DNA of 34,720 bases from an uncultured Eubacterium sp. (lineage in GTDB: Bacteria > Bacillota > Clostridia > Oscillospirales > Acutalibacteraceae): the NCBI GenBank assembly GCA_905233545.1, contig CAJOEV010000032.1, positions 1 through 34,720 on the forward strand, read 5' to 3'. Shown in pieces: positions 7,726 through 15,042 of the stretch (within the stretch, counting starts at the first letter, position 1; every line of letters starts with the position of its first letter). The position numbers and the translations under genes were made by a program. The notes under the pieces are model-generated. The model saw only the letters and a program-made list of their open reading frames with translations. It searched no databases and was not told the origin of the DNA.

Positions 7726-9372
7726 ATGAGTGAAAAAATCTTTGGCAGTAATAATGAGCCGTTGAAGATTCAGTTTATAACGGATTTGCATTATTACTCA
7801 AGAAAGAACGGTACCGAGGGCAAGGCATATGAAAATGCCGAGTCAAAGAGTCAGAAGGTTATCAAGGACTCCGATTTGGTAATAAAAGCGGGCTTTGATA
7901 TTCTCTGTGAGGACACCTCAACGGATATCATTGTTCTTTCGGGCGACACTACAAAAGACGGTGAGATTAATTCCCACGAAGAGTTTATTGAAATGCTCTA
8001 TGATCTGAAAAAGAGGGGCAAAAGAGTTTATGTTATCACCGCAACCCATGACTACAGGGGCGAGGGCTACACAAAAGGCTTTGACGGCGATAACGAAATT
8101 CAGGTTCCTGCAGTTAAGGACAGAGCTGACCTCTGGGATATGTACTACGATTTCGGCCCTTCTGAGGCTATTTCAAGCCACCGTCAGTCAATGAGCTATG
8201 TTGTTCAGCTTGCGCCAGGTTACAGACTTTTTGCACTTAATGATGACTACAATCTCAAACCTGATCCGGACGGAGGCTCGGGCTTCTCGGATGACTGTAT
8301 GGCATGGATTATGGAACAGCTTGAGGACGCGCACAAAAACGATCAGTTCGTTATTGCAATGACACATCATCCGATGATTTCACCATCACCCTTCTATGCA
8401 ATTATCGGCTCTGGAGATATGCAGAAGCACCACGCTGTAACAAGAGAAATCTTTGCTGACAACGGTCTTAATGTTATGCTTTCGGGACATACCCATGTTC
8501 ATGATATCAGCTACATAACAACTGAAAAGGGCAACAGATTCTATGACATTGCCTGCGGTGCCATGATTGGCTGTCCGCCTGCAATGAGAAATGTTATTCT
8601 TGATCCCAAAAACGGCAAGGTTGATGTTGAAACAATTATTATCAAGGATGTTCCCGGACTCGACACGGGCGGAAAGCCTTTTGATGAATATATGAAGGGA
8701 TTCTTCTTCGGAATGATTGGCGGAGTTATCGATGCACTTGCAAATGATTATGACCGCTTTACCGAAATGGCTTCGGCATTCTCAATCAGTCCCGAAAAAG
8801 CTAAAAAATTAAAGCCAATCTTAAAACCTCTCGGAAAATTCCTCAACAAGCTCACCTTTAAAAAAGTATGGAAGCTTTGCAAGAAGGAAAGCGGACTAAA
8901 AAAAGCTGATATTGAAGATATCAAGGATAACAAGGTTGTTGATTTCATTCTTGAACTTGTTACAAATCTCTACTGCGGTGATTCACCATACGGTCCCGAA
9001 ACAAGGGAATATAAGCTCACCTGCGGACTTCTCAATGTTGTTGATTCGTTCCTCAATGTTATTCATCTTGATATCGGCAAGTTCCTTAAGGGAGCAACAA
9101 GTGTGAGAAGCCTTGTTGAGCCTCTTCTGTGGAACAGCGGTTACTGTGATGCTAATGCAACACTTCCGCTTTATCCGATTTATGATGACGAAAACCCCGC
9201 ACCGAAAGAAATGTTTGAAGAAAAAGAATTTGTTGATACGGTTAAGCCGAGTAAGAAGGGCGTTTTAGTTCTTATTTGCTTAATTCTTATTGTTCTTTTA
9301 ATACTTGCAATTCTTGCAGGTTTGATTGCACTTATTGTTTATCTTATCATCCTGCTTATCGGCTTATTCTAA
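7726..9372 (+). CDS. Calcineurin-like metallophosphoesterase with C-terminal membrane anchor
   Basis: A 548-residue protein with an N-terminal metallophosphoesterase domain (about 13-305) and a very hydrophobic C-terminus (about 509-548). The latter would make it a tail-anchored protein facing the cytosol, since there is no N-terminal signal. Metal motifs in order: DLHYY (Asp20, His22), SGDTT (Asp74), TATHDY (His108), MTHHP (His214) and SGHTHVHD (His255, His257). The usual GNH(D/E) motif is ATHD here, so the metal-bridging Asn is Thr107. The 310-500 region is mostly charged helices without a family I recognise. A ribosome site AGGGGAG precedes the start. Its place 19 bases after the glycosidase suggests a joint role, possibly on phosphorylated sugars or lipids, but this is inference. 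Confidence 0.8.
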   Translation: MSEKIFGSNNEPLKIQFITDLHYYSRKNGTEGKAYENAESKSQKVIKDSDLVIKAGFDILCEDTSTDIIVLSGDTTKDGEINSHEEFIEMLYDLKKRGKRVYVITATHDYRGEGYTKGFDGDNEIQVPAVKDRADLWDMYYDFGPSEAISSHRQSMSYVVQLAPGYRLFALNDDYNLKPDPDGGSGFSDDCMAWIMEQLEDAHKNDQFVIAMTHHPMISPSPFYAIIGSGDMQKHHAVTREIFADNGLNVMLSGHTHVHDISYITTEKGNRFYDIACGAMIGCPPAMRNVILDPKNGKVDVETIIIKDVPGLDTGGKPFDEYMKGFFFGMIGGVIDALANDYDRFTEMASAFSISPEKAKKLKPILKPLGKFLNKLTFKKVWKLCKKESGLKKADIEDIKDNKVVDFILELVTNLYCGDSPYGPETREYKLTCGLLNVVDSFLNVIHLDIGKFLKGATSVRSLVEPLLWNSGYCDANATLPLYPIYDDENPAPKEMFEEKEFVDTVKPSKKGVLVLICLILIVLLILAILAGLIALIVYLIILLIGLF

Positions 9373-9379
9373 AAAAATA

Positions 9380-9408
9380 TTGCATTAGGTATAATTTACT
9401 GTTATAAT
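9380..9408 (+). promoter_or_regulatory. Sigma-A promoter of the GtrA-like gene
   Basis: -35 TTGCAT (9380-9385), a 17-bp spacer and a perfect -10 TATAAT (9403-9408). It lies directly behind the phosphoesterase stop codon, so the next gene can be transcribed on its own. Confidence 0.75.
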
Positions 9409-9442
9409 AAAAAAGTAAAATTTACATAAAAGGAGTAAAATT

Positions 9443-10105
9443 ATGGCAGACGAAAAGAAAAAGTTTTCTCTCGGCGGTATTGATGATGCAGCTGAAGAAA
9501 AGGGCTCAGGCATTAAGGCGCTATGGCAGTTTTTGAAGTTCATTGTTGTAAGCGGTCTTGTAACAATCATTCAGTTAGTACTTGCAAATGTACTTCCGCT
9601 TATCTTTGATAAGCCCGCATTCAAAGTTGGACTTCCCGAATTCCTTCAGGGAATATTTGCACCGAATACTGTTTTTGATGCAACAACAGCAGAAGGAATT
9701 AAGCAGATTGGTAAATACGTTATCGACGGAACAATCGAAAACGGAGCTGTTATCGGCGGTGTCGTAACTTGGGGATTCCTCCTTCCGTTCTTCCTTTCAA
9801 ACCTTATTGCAAATATCTACGGTTTCTATCAGAACAAGAAAACAACATTCAAATCCGATGCTCCATGGTATAACTTCGCAATCTATATTGTTCTTATGAT
9901 TGCTCTTATTCTCTTCTCAACATGGTTCCAGGGCTGGCTCGTTGGATTTATCGCAAAAGCTCCTTGGGCTTGGCTGAATGCAGCAGCAAGAACAATCGCA
10001 GGACTTGCAGCAGGCTTTGTTCAGATGCTTGTTCTCTTCCCGATGGAAAAATTCGTTCTTCTTAAAGAAAAGAAGGAAGAAGACGCACCTGCAGAAGCAG
10101 AATAA
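9443..10105 (+). CDS. GtrA-like four-helix membrane protein
   Basis: 220 residues with charged ends (start MADEKKKFS, end EEDAPAEAE) and four hydrophobic segments (about 29-50, 105-128, 145-170 and 180-200). The pattern of FIVVSGLVTIIQLVLANVL, then LIANIYGFYQNKKTTF (the SNxxA-xxxF-NKxxxF style motif) and a last helix ending at FPMEKFV resembles the GtrA/DPMS family. That family includes flippase-like subunits for polyprenyl-phosphate sugars. The insert between helices 1 and 2 is longer than usual. The ribosome site is AAAGGAG, eight bases upstream. It has its own promoter and a strong terminator. The family call is moderate; a substrate cannot be named. Confidence 0.55.
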   Translation: MADEKKKFSLGGIDDAAEEKGSGIKALWQFLKFIVVSGLVTIIQLVLANVLPLIFDKPAFKVGLPEFLQGIFAPNTVFDATTAEGIKQIGKYVIDGTIENGAVIGGVVTWGFLLPFFLSNLIANIYGFYQNKKTTFKSDAPWYNFAIYIVLMIALILFSTWFQGWLVGFIAKAPWAWLNAAARTIAGLAAGFVQMLVLFPMEKFVLLKEKKEEDAPAEAE

Positions 10106-10124
10106 TATATTGTGCATAATTATT

Positions 10125-10169
10125 GCGCCTCAGAGACTGAAATCTCTGAGGCGCTTTCACTTTTTGTTT
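10125..10169 (+). terminator. Strong intrinsic terminator
   Basis: A perfect 12-bp stem (10125-10136 with 10143-10154), a six-base loop and a T-rich tail. It ends the GtrA-like transcript. Confidence 0.9.
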
Positions 10170-10200
10170 TGTATTAAATATAATAATGTTGGTGGGAGTT

Positions 10201-10683
10201 ATGCATTTTATTGAGTACAACAGAAAAGCTGCGGCAAAATATGCAAAAAGGTGGGCGTTTTCAAGAAATCCCGAATACTATAATTTTGACGGAATAGGCG
10301 GTGACTGCACGAATTTTGCTTCGCAGTGCCTTTATGCAGGGAGCAGAGTTATGAATTTTACAAAGGATTTCGGATGGTACTATATTTCAATAAACAACCG
10401 TGCGCCTGCGTGGAGTTCCGCCGAGTATTTCAGAAGGTTTCTTCTTGATAACAGGGGAGAGGGACCCTTTGCAGCTGCAAGAAAGATTACTCAGCTTGAG
10501 AGCGGAGATTTCATCAGCCTTTCAGACGGTGAAAATATTTATCACACACTTTTTGTTGTTGATATTATCGATAATATGCCATATGTTGCTGCTCATACAA
10601 ATGATGCATATAATATTCCGATTTCTTCCTATTCATATGGAACAGCATTGGGACTTCACATAATAGGAAGTAATATTTTTTAA
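10201..10683 (+). CDS. Putative amidase-domain (Amidase_6) cysteine hydrolase
   Basis: 160 residues matching the 'putative amidase' domain family: YNRKAAAKYAKRWA at the N-terminus, then GGDCTNFASQCLYAG with the likely nucleophile Cys36, WYY, and a late His115 in YHTLFVV, followed by AAHTND. The fold is NlpC/P60-like, so peptide-bond cleavage in peptidoglycan is the usual guess. There is no signal peptide, which suggests action in the cytosol or mother cell. Start choice: an in-frame ATG at 10186 lies two bases after a TATAAT (10179-10184) that looks like a -10 box, so I use the ATG at 10201 behind GGTGGGAG. It converges on sigK with 12 bases between, which fits a sporulation role. Confidence 0.7.
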   Translation: MHFIEYNRKAAAKYAKRWAFSRNPEYYNFDGIGGDCTNFASQCLYAGSRVMNFTKDFGWYYISINNRAPAWSSAEYFRRFLLDNRGEGPFAAARKITQLESGDFISLSDGENIYHTLFVVDIIDNMPYVAAHTNDAYNIPISSYSYGTALGLHIIGSNIF

Positions 10684-10695
10684 CGATATGGGTAT

Positions 10696-11394
10696 TTAAT
10701 CTCTGAAATCTATAAACTCTTTTATATCGTTTAAAATCTTTTTTTCTATTCTTGAAACATATGAACGGCTTATGTTCAGGCGCTGAGCAACTTCCCTCTG
10801 CGTCAGCGGTTTTTTGTTATTGAGTCCGTAGCGCAGAATAATAATCTCTTTTTCGCGCTCATCCTCCATATTCATAATGTATTTCGAAACCTCGCTCCAT
10901 TTGGTTTTTGTTTCAAGGTTTTCGGCAAGGTCGCTCGGGTCGGCAATTATTTCCTCAATGGTGAGTGGATTGCCGTCCTTATCTGTTTCTATCGCGTCAC
11001 TGAGCATAACATCGTTTTCCTGCTTTTTTATTGAGCGGAAATACATAAGAATTTCGTTTTCAATGCATCGCGAGGCATATGTTGCAAGCCTTGTGCCCTT
11101 TGAATTATCAAATGAATCAATTGCTTTAATAAGTCCGATTGTTCCGATTGAAATCAAATCATCGGTGTCGTTGGTCTTTGAATAGTATTTTTTTACGATG
11201 TGGCTGACAAGACGCAGATTCCGTTCTATTAAAACTGCTCGCGCCTCTTTATCTCCGTTTAGCTTTCTTTCAATATATTCCTTTTCCTCCTTTGGCGGAA
11301 GCGGTTTCGGAAAGGAGGAGGTGTTTTGTATGTGCAAAATGAAATAGATTATATTTGCACTTAAAAAGGAAAGTATTGCGCTTAACATTTTCAT
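10696..11394 (-). CDS. sigK: Sporulation sigma factor SigK, pro-form
   Basis: Mother-cell sigma factor of late sporulation. The chosen start gives 232 residues: a hydrophobic pro-sequence of about 27 residues, then FPKPL, region 2 with LIERNLRLVSHIVKKYY, DDLISIGTIGLIKAIDSF and TRLATYASRCIENEILMY, and region 4 with LTQREVAQRLNISRSYVSRIE as the -35-recognition helix-turn-helix. The pro-sequence has the same length and position as that of Bacillus SigK, which must be cut off by the SpoIVFB membrane protease; some clostridia lack it. The reading frame is open to 11427, but starts at 11394 or 11388 fit the GGTG ribosome site and the family better. The gene is not interrupted by a skin element. Confidence 0.85.
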   Translation of the reverse strand: MKMLSAILSFLSANIIYFILHIQNTSSFPKPLPPKEEKEYIERKLNGDKEARAVLIERNLRLVSHIVKKYYSKTNDTDDLISIGTIGLIKAIDSFDNSKGTRLATYASRCIENEILMYFRSIKKQENDVMLSDAIETDKDGNPLTIEEIIADPSDLAENLETKTKWSEVSKYIMNMEDEREKEIIILRYGLNNKKPLTQREVAQRLNISRSYVSRIEKKILNDIKEFIDFRD

Positions 11395-11403
11395 CACCGA
11401 GAA

Positions 11404-11432
11404 ATTATATGCAAGCCTTGCTTGCATAATTC
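11404..11432 (-). promoter_or_regulatory. Candidate sigma-E-type promoter of sigK with palindromic spacer
   Basis: Minus strand: -10 CATATAAT (11411-11404; sigma-E consensus CATACAAT) and GAATTAT as a possible -35 (11432-11426), 14 bases apart. A perfect inverted repeat, ATGCAAGC-3-GCTTGCAT (11409-11427), fills the spacer and could be a binding site for a regulator. In Bacillus sigK is transcribed by sigma-E RNA polymerase, which makes this reading plausible but unproven. Confidence 0.45.
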
Positions 11433-11442
11433 ATAATAAAAG

Positions 11443-11478
11443 AAAAATCCCCAAGACCAAAGTCTTGGGGAGATTTTT
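11443..11478 (-). terminator. Intrinsic terminator after the ferredoxin gene
   Basis: Nine-base perfect arms CCCCAAGAC (11449-11457) and GTCTTGGGG (11462-11470) with a CAAA loop, flanked by A-rich and T-rich runs. It separates ferredoxin from sigK. Confidence 0.9.
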
Positions 11479-11485
11479 AATTCAA

Positions 11486-11656
11486 TTAGTCCTGAGCAGG
11501 AGCGCCAACAGGGCAAGCATCAGCACAAGCACCGCATTCGATGCAAGCATCAGCATCAATTTCATACTTAGCGTCGCCTTCGCTGATTGCGCTAACAGGG
11601 CATTCGCCTGCGCAAGCACCGCAAGAGATGCATTCATCAGAAATCTTGTATGCCAT
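11486..11656 (-). CDS. 2[4Fe-4S] ferredoxin
   Basis: Small electron carrier of 56 residues with two classical cluster motifs, CISCGACAGECP and CIECGACADACP, each giving three Cys plus the distant fourth. Such ferredoxins serve pyruvate:ferredoxin oxidoreductase and hydrogenase in anaerobes. The start at 11656 (MAYKISDEC) is preferred over the upstream in-frame ATG because GGAGG lies eight bases before it. It has its own promoter and terminator and so is a single-gene unit. Confidence 0.95.
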   Translation of the reverse strand: MAYKISDECISCGACAGECPVSAISEGDAKYEIDADACIECGACADACPVGAPAQD

Positions 11657-11688
11657 AACGATTACCTCCATATTTATTTATCGATTAT

Positions 11689-11717
11689 AATATAACAAAA
11701 ACGATATAAAATTGCAA
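11689..11717 (-). promoter_or_regulatory. Sigma-A promoter of the ferredoxin gene
   Basis: Minus strand: -35 TTGCAA (11717-11712), a 17-bp spacer and -10 TATATT (11694-11689). It lies between the ricT stop and the ferredoxin start. Confidence 0.6.
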
Positions 11718-11731
11718 TAGGTTTATTAAAA

Positions 11732-12565
11732 TTACTTGTTTTTACTGTTTTTATAGTCTTTCAGTATACGAACCTCGTCCTTGTTAACAACAATCGGAGC
11801 GCCTTCGGGCATATCATCAAGCTGAACTTTAAGCGTTCCTGTTAATACAGCGCGGTCAATAACTGTTCCGCGGCCGCTTCTGCAATCAACTCTTGTTCCT
11901 ACAGCGGGAGTTATTTTGTTGAGGTATTCATAAGAATTTTGCTCATACTGCAAACAGCACATAAGTCTTCCGCAGCATCCGCTGATTTTACCGGGGGAGA
12001 GCGAAAGTCCCTGAACCTTTGCCATTTTTATTGAAACAGAGTGGAAATCGTTAAGGAAGGTTGAACAGCAAAACGGTCTTCCGCAGATTCCGAGTCCGCC
12101 CAGAAGCTTTGCCTCGTCCCTTACGCCAATCTGGCGAAGTTCAATTCTTGTGTGGAATTCGCTTGCCAAATCCTTAACAAGTTCTCTGAAATCAACTCGT
12201 CCGTCTGCAGTGAAATAGAATATTATTTTTGACCTGTCAAATGTGTATTCAGCCTCGGTCAAATCCATTTCAAGCTTGTGTGCTTCAATCTTTTTGAGAC
12301 AGATTGCATACGCCTCTTTTTCAAGCTCTTTGTTTCTTTTAAGCTGAAGCAGATCATCCTCGGTTGCGATTCTGATAATGGGCTTGAGCTCGCTTATAAC
12401 CTCGTCATCGGGAATTTCTGTTATGCCCGTTGTTGTTTTTCCGCATTCAACGCCCCTTGAGGTTTCAACAATAACATCCATTCCTGTGTGAATATCTATA
12501 TTTTTGGGATCGAAGTGATATGTTTTGCCCGTATCCTTAAAACGCACACCAACTACTTTTACCAT
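11732..12565 (-). CDS. ricT: PSP1-domain protein RicT (YaaT)
   Basis: 277 residues with the PSP1 domain. The two cysteine-rich motifs GICGRPFCCS and GCCGRLMCCLQYE are the diagnostic part and provide ligands for the iron-sulfur clusters of the RicA-RicF-RicT complex in Bacillus. There the complex is linked to RNase Y-dependent mRNA maturation and to the phosphorelay for sporulation and competence. The ribosome site CCGGAGGAAA lies a few bases before the ATG. It follows holB by 43 bases, and darA-holB-ricT keeps the order of the Bacillus yaaQ-(yaaR)-holB-yaaT cluster. No terminator is visible after it. Confidence 0.92.
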   Translation of the reverse strand: MVKVVGVRFKDTGKTYHFDPKNIDIHTGMDVIVETSRGVECGKTTTGITEIPDDEVISELKPIIRIATEDDLLQLKRNKELEKEAYAICLKKIEAHKLEMDLTEAEYTFDRSKIIFYFTADGRVDFRELVKDLASEFHTRIELRQIGVRDEAKLLGGLGICGRPFCCSTFLNDFHSVSIKMAKVQGLSLSPGKISGCCGRLMCCLQYEQNSYEYLNKITPAVGTRVDCRSGRGTVIDRAVLTGTLKVQLDDMPEGAPIVVNKDEVRILKDYKNSKNK

Positions 12566-12608
12566 TATATTTCCTCCGGAAAACCTATTAACTATGCATT
12601 GTGCATTA

Positions 12609-13595
12609 TTATCTGCCCTGAGCTTTTCTTAGCTCATAGCAGAGCTTTGTTATGAGTATTGCATTATTGCCGTTGCCCTGAGCTAAATAGATTATTCGGC
12701 TGCAGGCATCGGACATTTTAAGAAGCTTTCTTTTTGATAAAACCGAAGAAAGCTTTTTTACTGTTTCATTCTGATTTGAAAGCATTTCGCCGCTTGCAAT
12801 AACAGCGTCTCTTAAAATCATTTTCAAAAAAGTGAGTGCTCCGATAAGTGTGTTTTTATCCCTTTCAAAAACACTGCACTCTTTGATTAAATCGTATTCA
12901 TTTGCGCTGATTGAAGCAAGGGCAATGTTGTTTGCAATTTCTATATATTTCTGAAGCTTGCCGTCTGTGAGCGACTCAAGCGCTTTTCCGATATTGCCGT
13001 TGCAGACAGTGAGCGAGTGAAGTGCGTCGTTATAATCAATATCGGGATTGTTATCACAGATATAGCGTGCGCCTTCGGCAAAATCAACGCCCTGAAGGCT
13101 TATGACAACACTTCTTGATAAAACAGTTTCAAGAAATGCTGATTTTGTTGTTGTACATAGAATGAAAACCGCATATTCGGGCGGCTCTTCAATAAGCTTT
13201 AACAGCGCATTCTGAGCCTCAACTGTCATTCTTTCACATTCATAAAGAAAGTAGATTTTATACTGTGATTCATTTGGTTTGATTGCGGCGTCATTAATAA
13301 TATCGCGTACCGTGTTAACAGAAAAAGGACGCGATTTTTTGCTTTCATCGGGACCGAATTCGCAGATATCGGGATGAATCATCTTGATAACCTTTTTGCA
13401 TTGAGCACAGACTCTGCACGGGCGTTCTTCATCACTCAGACACATAAGTGAAAGCGCAATTTCTTTTGCCAGTGTTTTCTTGCCGATTCCCTCATCGCCT
13501 TCAATTATCAGAGCGTGCGGAAAACGCTTGGTTTCAATAAGAATTCCAAGCTGTTCTTTAACTTTTTGATTTCCTAAAAAGGTTTCAAATTTCAT
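12609..13595 (-). CDS. holB: DNA polymerase III delta-prime subunit
   Basis: Clamp-loader subunit of 328 residues. An AAA+ N-terminal region carries GDEGIGKKTLA (33-43, a Walker A form), a zinc-binding cluster built from Cys51, Cys59, Cys62 and Cys65 (CRVCAQCKK), a Walker B-like IYFLYECERM, and the ALLKLIEEPPEYAVFILCT segment including sensor 1. The SRSV at about 158-161 matches the SRC arginine-finger motif with the Cys replaced by Val. The C-terminal collar half is less conserved. It lies 21 bases after darA and is probably co-transcribed with darA and ricT. Confidence 0.92.
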   Translation of the reverse strand: MKFETFLGNQKVKEQLGILIETKRFPHALIIEGDEGIGKKTLAKEIALSLMCLSDEERPCRVCAQCKKVIKMIHPDICEFGPDESKKSRPFSVNTVRDIINDAAIKPNESQYKIYFLYECERMTVEAQNALLKLIEEPPEYAVFILCTTTKSAFLETVLSRSVVISLQGVDFAEGARYICDNNPDIDYNDALHSLTVCNGNIGKALESLTDGKLQKYIEIANNIALASISANEYDLIKECSVFERDKNTLIGALTFLKMILRDAVIASGEMLSNQNETVKKLSSVLSKRKLLKMSDACSRIIYLAQGNGNNAILITKLCYELRKAQGR

Positions 13596-13616
13596 ACCGT
13601 AGTCTTTTGATTCTTC

Positions 13617-13940
13617 CTATAGTTTAATAAACTCGTCCACATCAAGGACTGTTGCAACAATTCCGTACTTTTCAACATCAACAGCCTGCTTAAGAAACGA
13701 ACCTGTAACAGTGCTTGTAACGCCTGTTGATTCAACAATTCGTTTTGTTGCATTGTTTTTCATAATTTCAATCAGGTCTTTAACTTTTTCATCCTCGCAT
13801 ACGGTGAAAATTGTTGTGTGTCCGTCAACAAGGAACTGACCCTGAGTTGATATTTTTGTTGATGAATAGCCGTTTTCAGCAATTGCGGAAACGACTTTTT
13901 CCACATCGGAATTAGAAACGATTGTCAGAACTAATTTCAT
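13617..13940 (-). CDS. darA: Cyclic-di-AMP-binding PII-like protein DarA (PstA/YaaQ)
   Basis: 107-residue trimeric signal receptor related to PII proteins. The MKLVLTIVSNSD start, the STKISTQGQFLVDGHTTIF segment (the T-loop-like ligand site) and the C-terminal GIVATVLDVDEF strand match the DarA/PstA family, which binds c-di-AMP. The downstream target is unknown. It is first in the darA-holB-ricT cluster, behind a sigma-A-type promoter. Compared with Bacillus, yaaR is missing between darA and holB. Confidence 0.9.
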   Translation of the reverse strand: MKLVLTIVSNSDVEKVVSAIAENGYSSTKISTQGQFLVDGHTTIFTVCEDEKVKDLIEIMKNNATKRIVESTGVTSTVTGSFLKQAVDVEKYGIVATVLDVDEFIKL

Positions 13941-13978
13941 TTAATCACTCTTTTTCATAAATATTTTTAATAATAACT

Positions 13979-14008
13979 ATTATATATTATATAGTTGTCG
14001 AATTTCAA
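13979..14008 (-). promoter_or_regulatory. Sigma-A promoter of darA-holB-ricT
   Basis: Minus strand: -35 TTGAAA (14008-14003), an 18-bp spacer and -10 TATAAT (13984-13979). Confidence 0.6.
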
Positions 14009-14056
14009 TATCGCCAAGAAAAGTTTACAAAACCGAAACACAGAATTTATTATTTT

Positions 14057-14995
14057 TTAAAGCACCGAGGCAAGTGCAACAATAACGGGCATTGTGATAA
14101 TTGAAAAGATGCTCGTCTGACCGACAATTTCAGCACTCAGTGCAGTGTCGTTATCATATTTTGCGCTGTACATTGCCGTGTTTGTTGCAACGGGTGCAGA
14201 GGTTGAAATAACAAGTGAAACAAGCATATTTCCGCTTGCGCCCAGAAGTCTGAAAATGAATAGCATACAGCAGGGAATAAAGATAAGCCTCAAAAATGAA
14301 ACAAGAAAAATTTCTTTTTTTACAAAAATATTCTTGTATTTGCAGTTTGCAAAGAATGTTCCGAAAACAATCATTGCCATTGGCGAGTTGCACGCTGCAA
14401 TTCTTCCCATCGTGTCCGAAAGAAAATCGGGCAGATGTACTCCCAGAAGGAAGAGCGGGAGACCGATAATAACGCTGATTGAGCCGGGGTTGAAAATAAG
14501 CTTTTTTGCATTGATTTTTGCTTTTCCGCCTGAAATCTGGTGAATTCCGTATGTAAAGGCGAAAACATTGAATATTGAAATATAACACGAGCCGTAGAAA
14601 ACGCCTTCGTTTCCGACAACGCTTTGTGCAAGCGGAAGCGCGAAAAATGCCGCATTAGAAAAGGTTATTGCATAGTGGTATATTCCGCTTTCCTTTTTAT
14701 CCCTTTTTCTGAAAGTTAGTGAAGATAAGCCAATTGCAAAAACATGGGTTAAAAGCGCGAGCAAAAAGGCAAAAAACAGCAGCCTTATATGCTCCTTTGT
14801 TCTCTCCATTGAAAGAAAGGAGTTAATTACCGCAATCGGCAGTATCATATTAAAAAGCAAGTCAACAAGTCTCTTTGCGTCAGCCTGAACAAAAATCTTT
14901 GTTTTGTCCGCAGCAAAGCCGACGGAAGCAATGAGATAGAGTATTAGGACTTGAATAAATACTGTTTGAAGGTTTTGAAGAAAGTCGTTTAGCAT
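14057..14995 (-). CDS. AEC-family (auxin efflux carrier-like) transporter
   Basis: 312-residue permease with about ten hydrophobic segments. The N-terminal half (VGFAADKTKIFVQADAKR, then VDLLFNMILPIAVINSF) and the C-terminal half (SAPVATNTAMYSAKYDND, then AEIVGQTSIFSIITMP) are typical of bacterial AEC permeases. The family exports or imports organic acids such as malate or malonate. It lies downstream of the citrate synthase and membrane-protein genes, with a 46-base gap that holds the heptad repeat, so an organic-acid substrate is possible; this is inference. No terminator is evident after its stop. Confidence 0.8.
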   Translation of the reverse strand: MLNDFLQNLQTVFIQVLILYLIASVGFAADKTKIFVQADAKRLVDLLFNMILPIAVINSFLSMERTKEHIRLLFFAFLLALLTHVFAIGLSSLTFRKRDKKESGIYHYAITFSNAAFFALPLAQSVVGNEGVFYGSCYISIFNVFAFTYGIHQISGGKAKINAKKLIFNPGSISVIIGLPLFLLGVHLPDFLSDTMGRIAACNSPMAMIVFGTFFANCKYKNIFVKKEIFLVSFLRLIFIPCCMLFIFRLLGASGNMLVSLVISTSAPVATNTAMYSAKYDNDTALSAEIVGQTSIFSIITMPVIVALASVL

Positions 14996-15000
14996 GATGA

Positions 15001-15042
15001 TTAGGCGTTAGATTTTAGGTGTTAGGTGTTAGGTTTTAGGTT
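15001..15042. repeat. Six-unit TTAGGNN heptad array
   Basis: Six successive 7-bp units, TTAGGCG, TTAGATT, TTAGGTG, TTAGGTG, TTAGGTT and TTAGGTT, fill the gap between two genes. This is the longest copy of the TTAGGNN family in the window. Confidence 0.85.

Noticed and set aside
15001-15042. Heptad array as a CRISPR or telomere-like structure
   Set aside because: The units are 7 bp without spacers, and the array lies inside a contig between genes with copies elsewhere.
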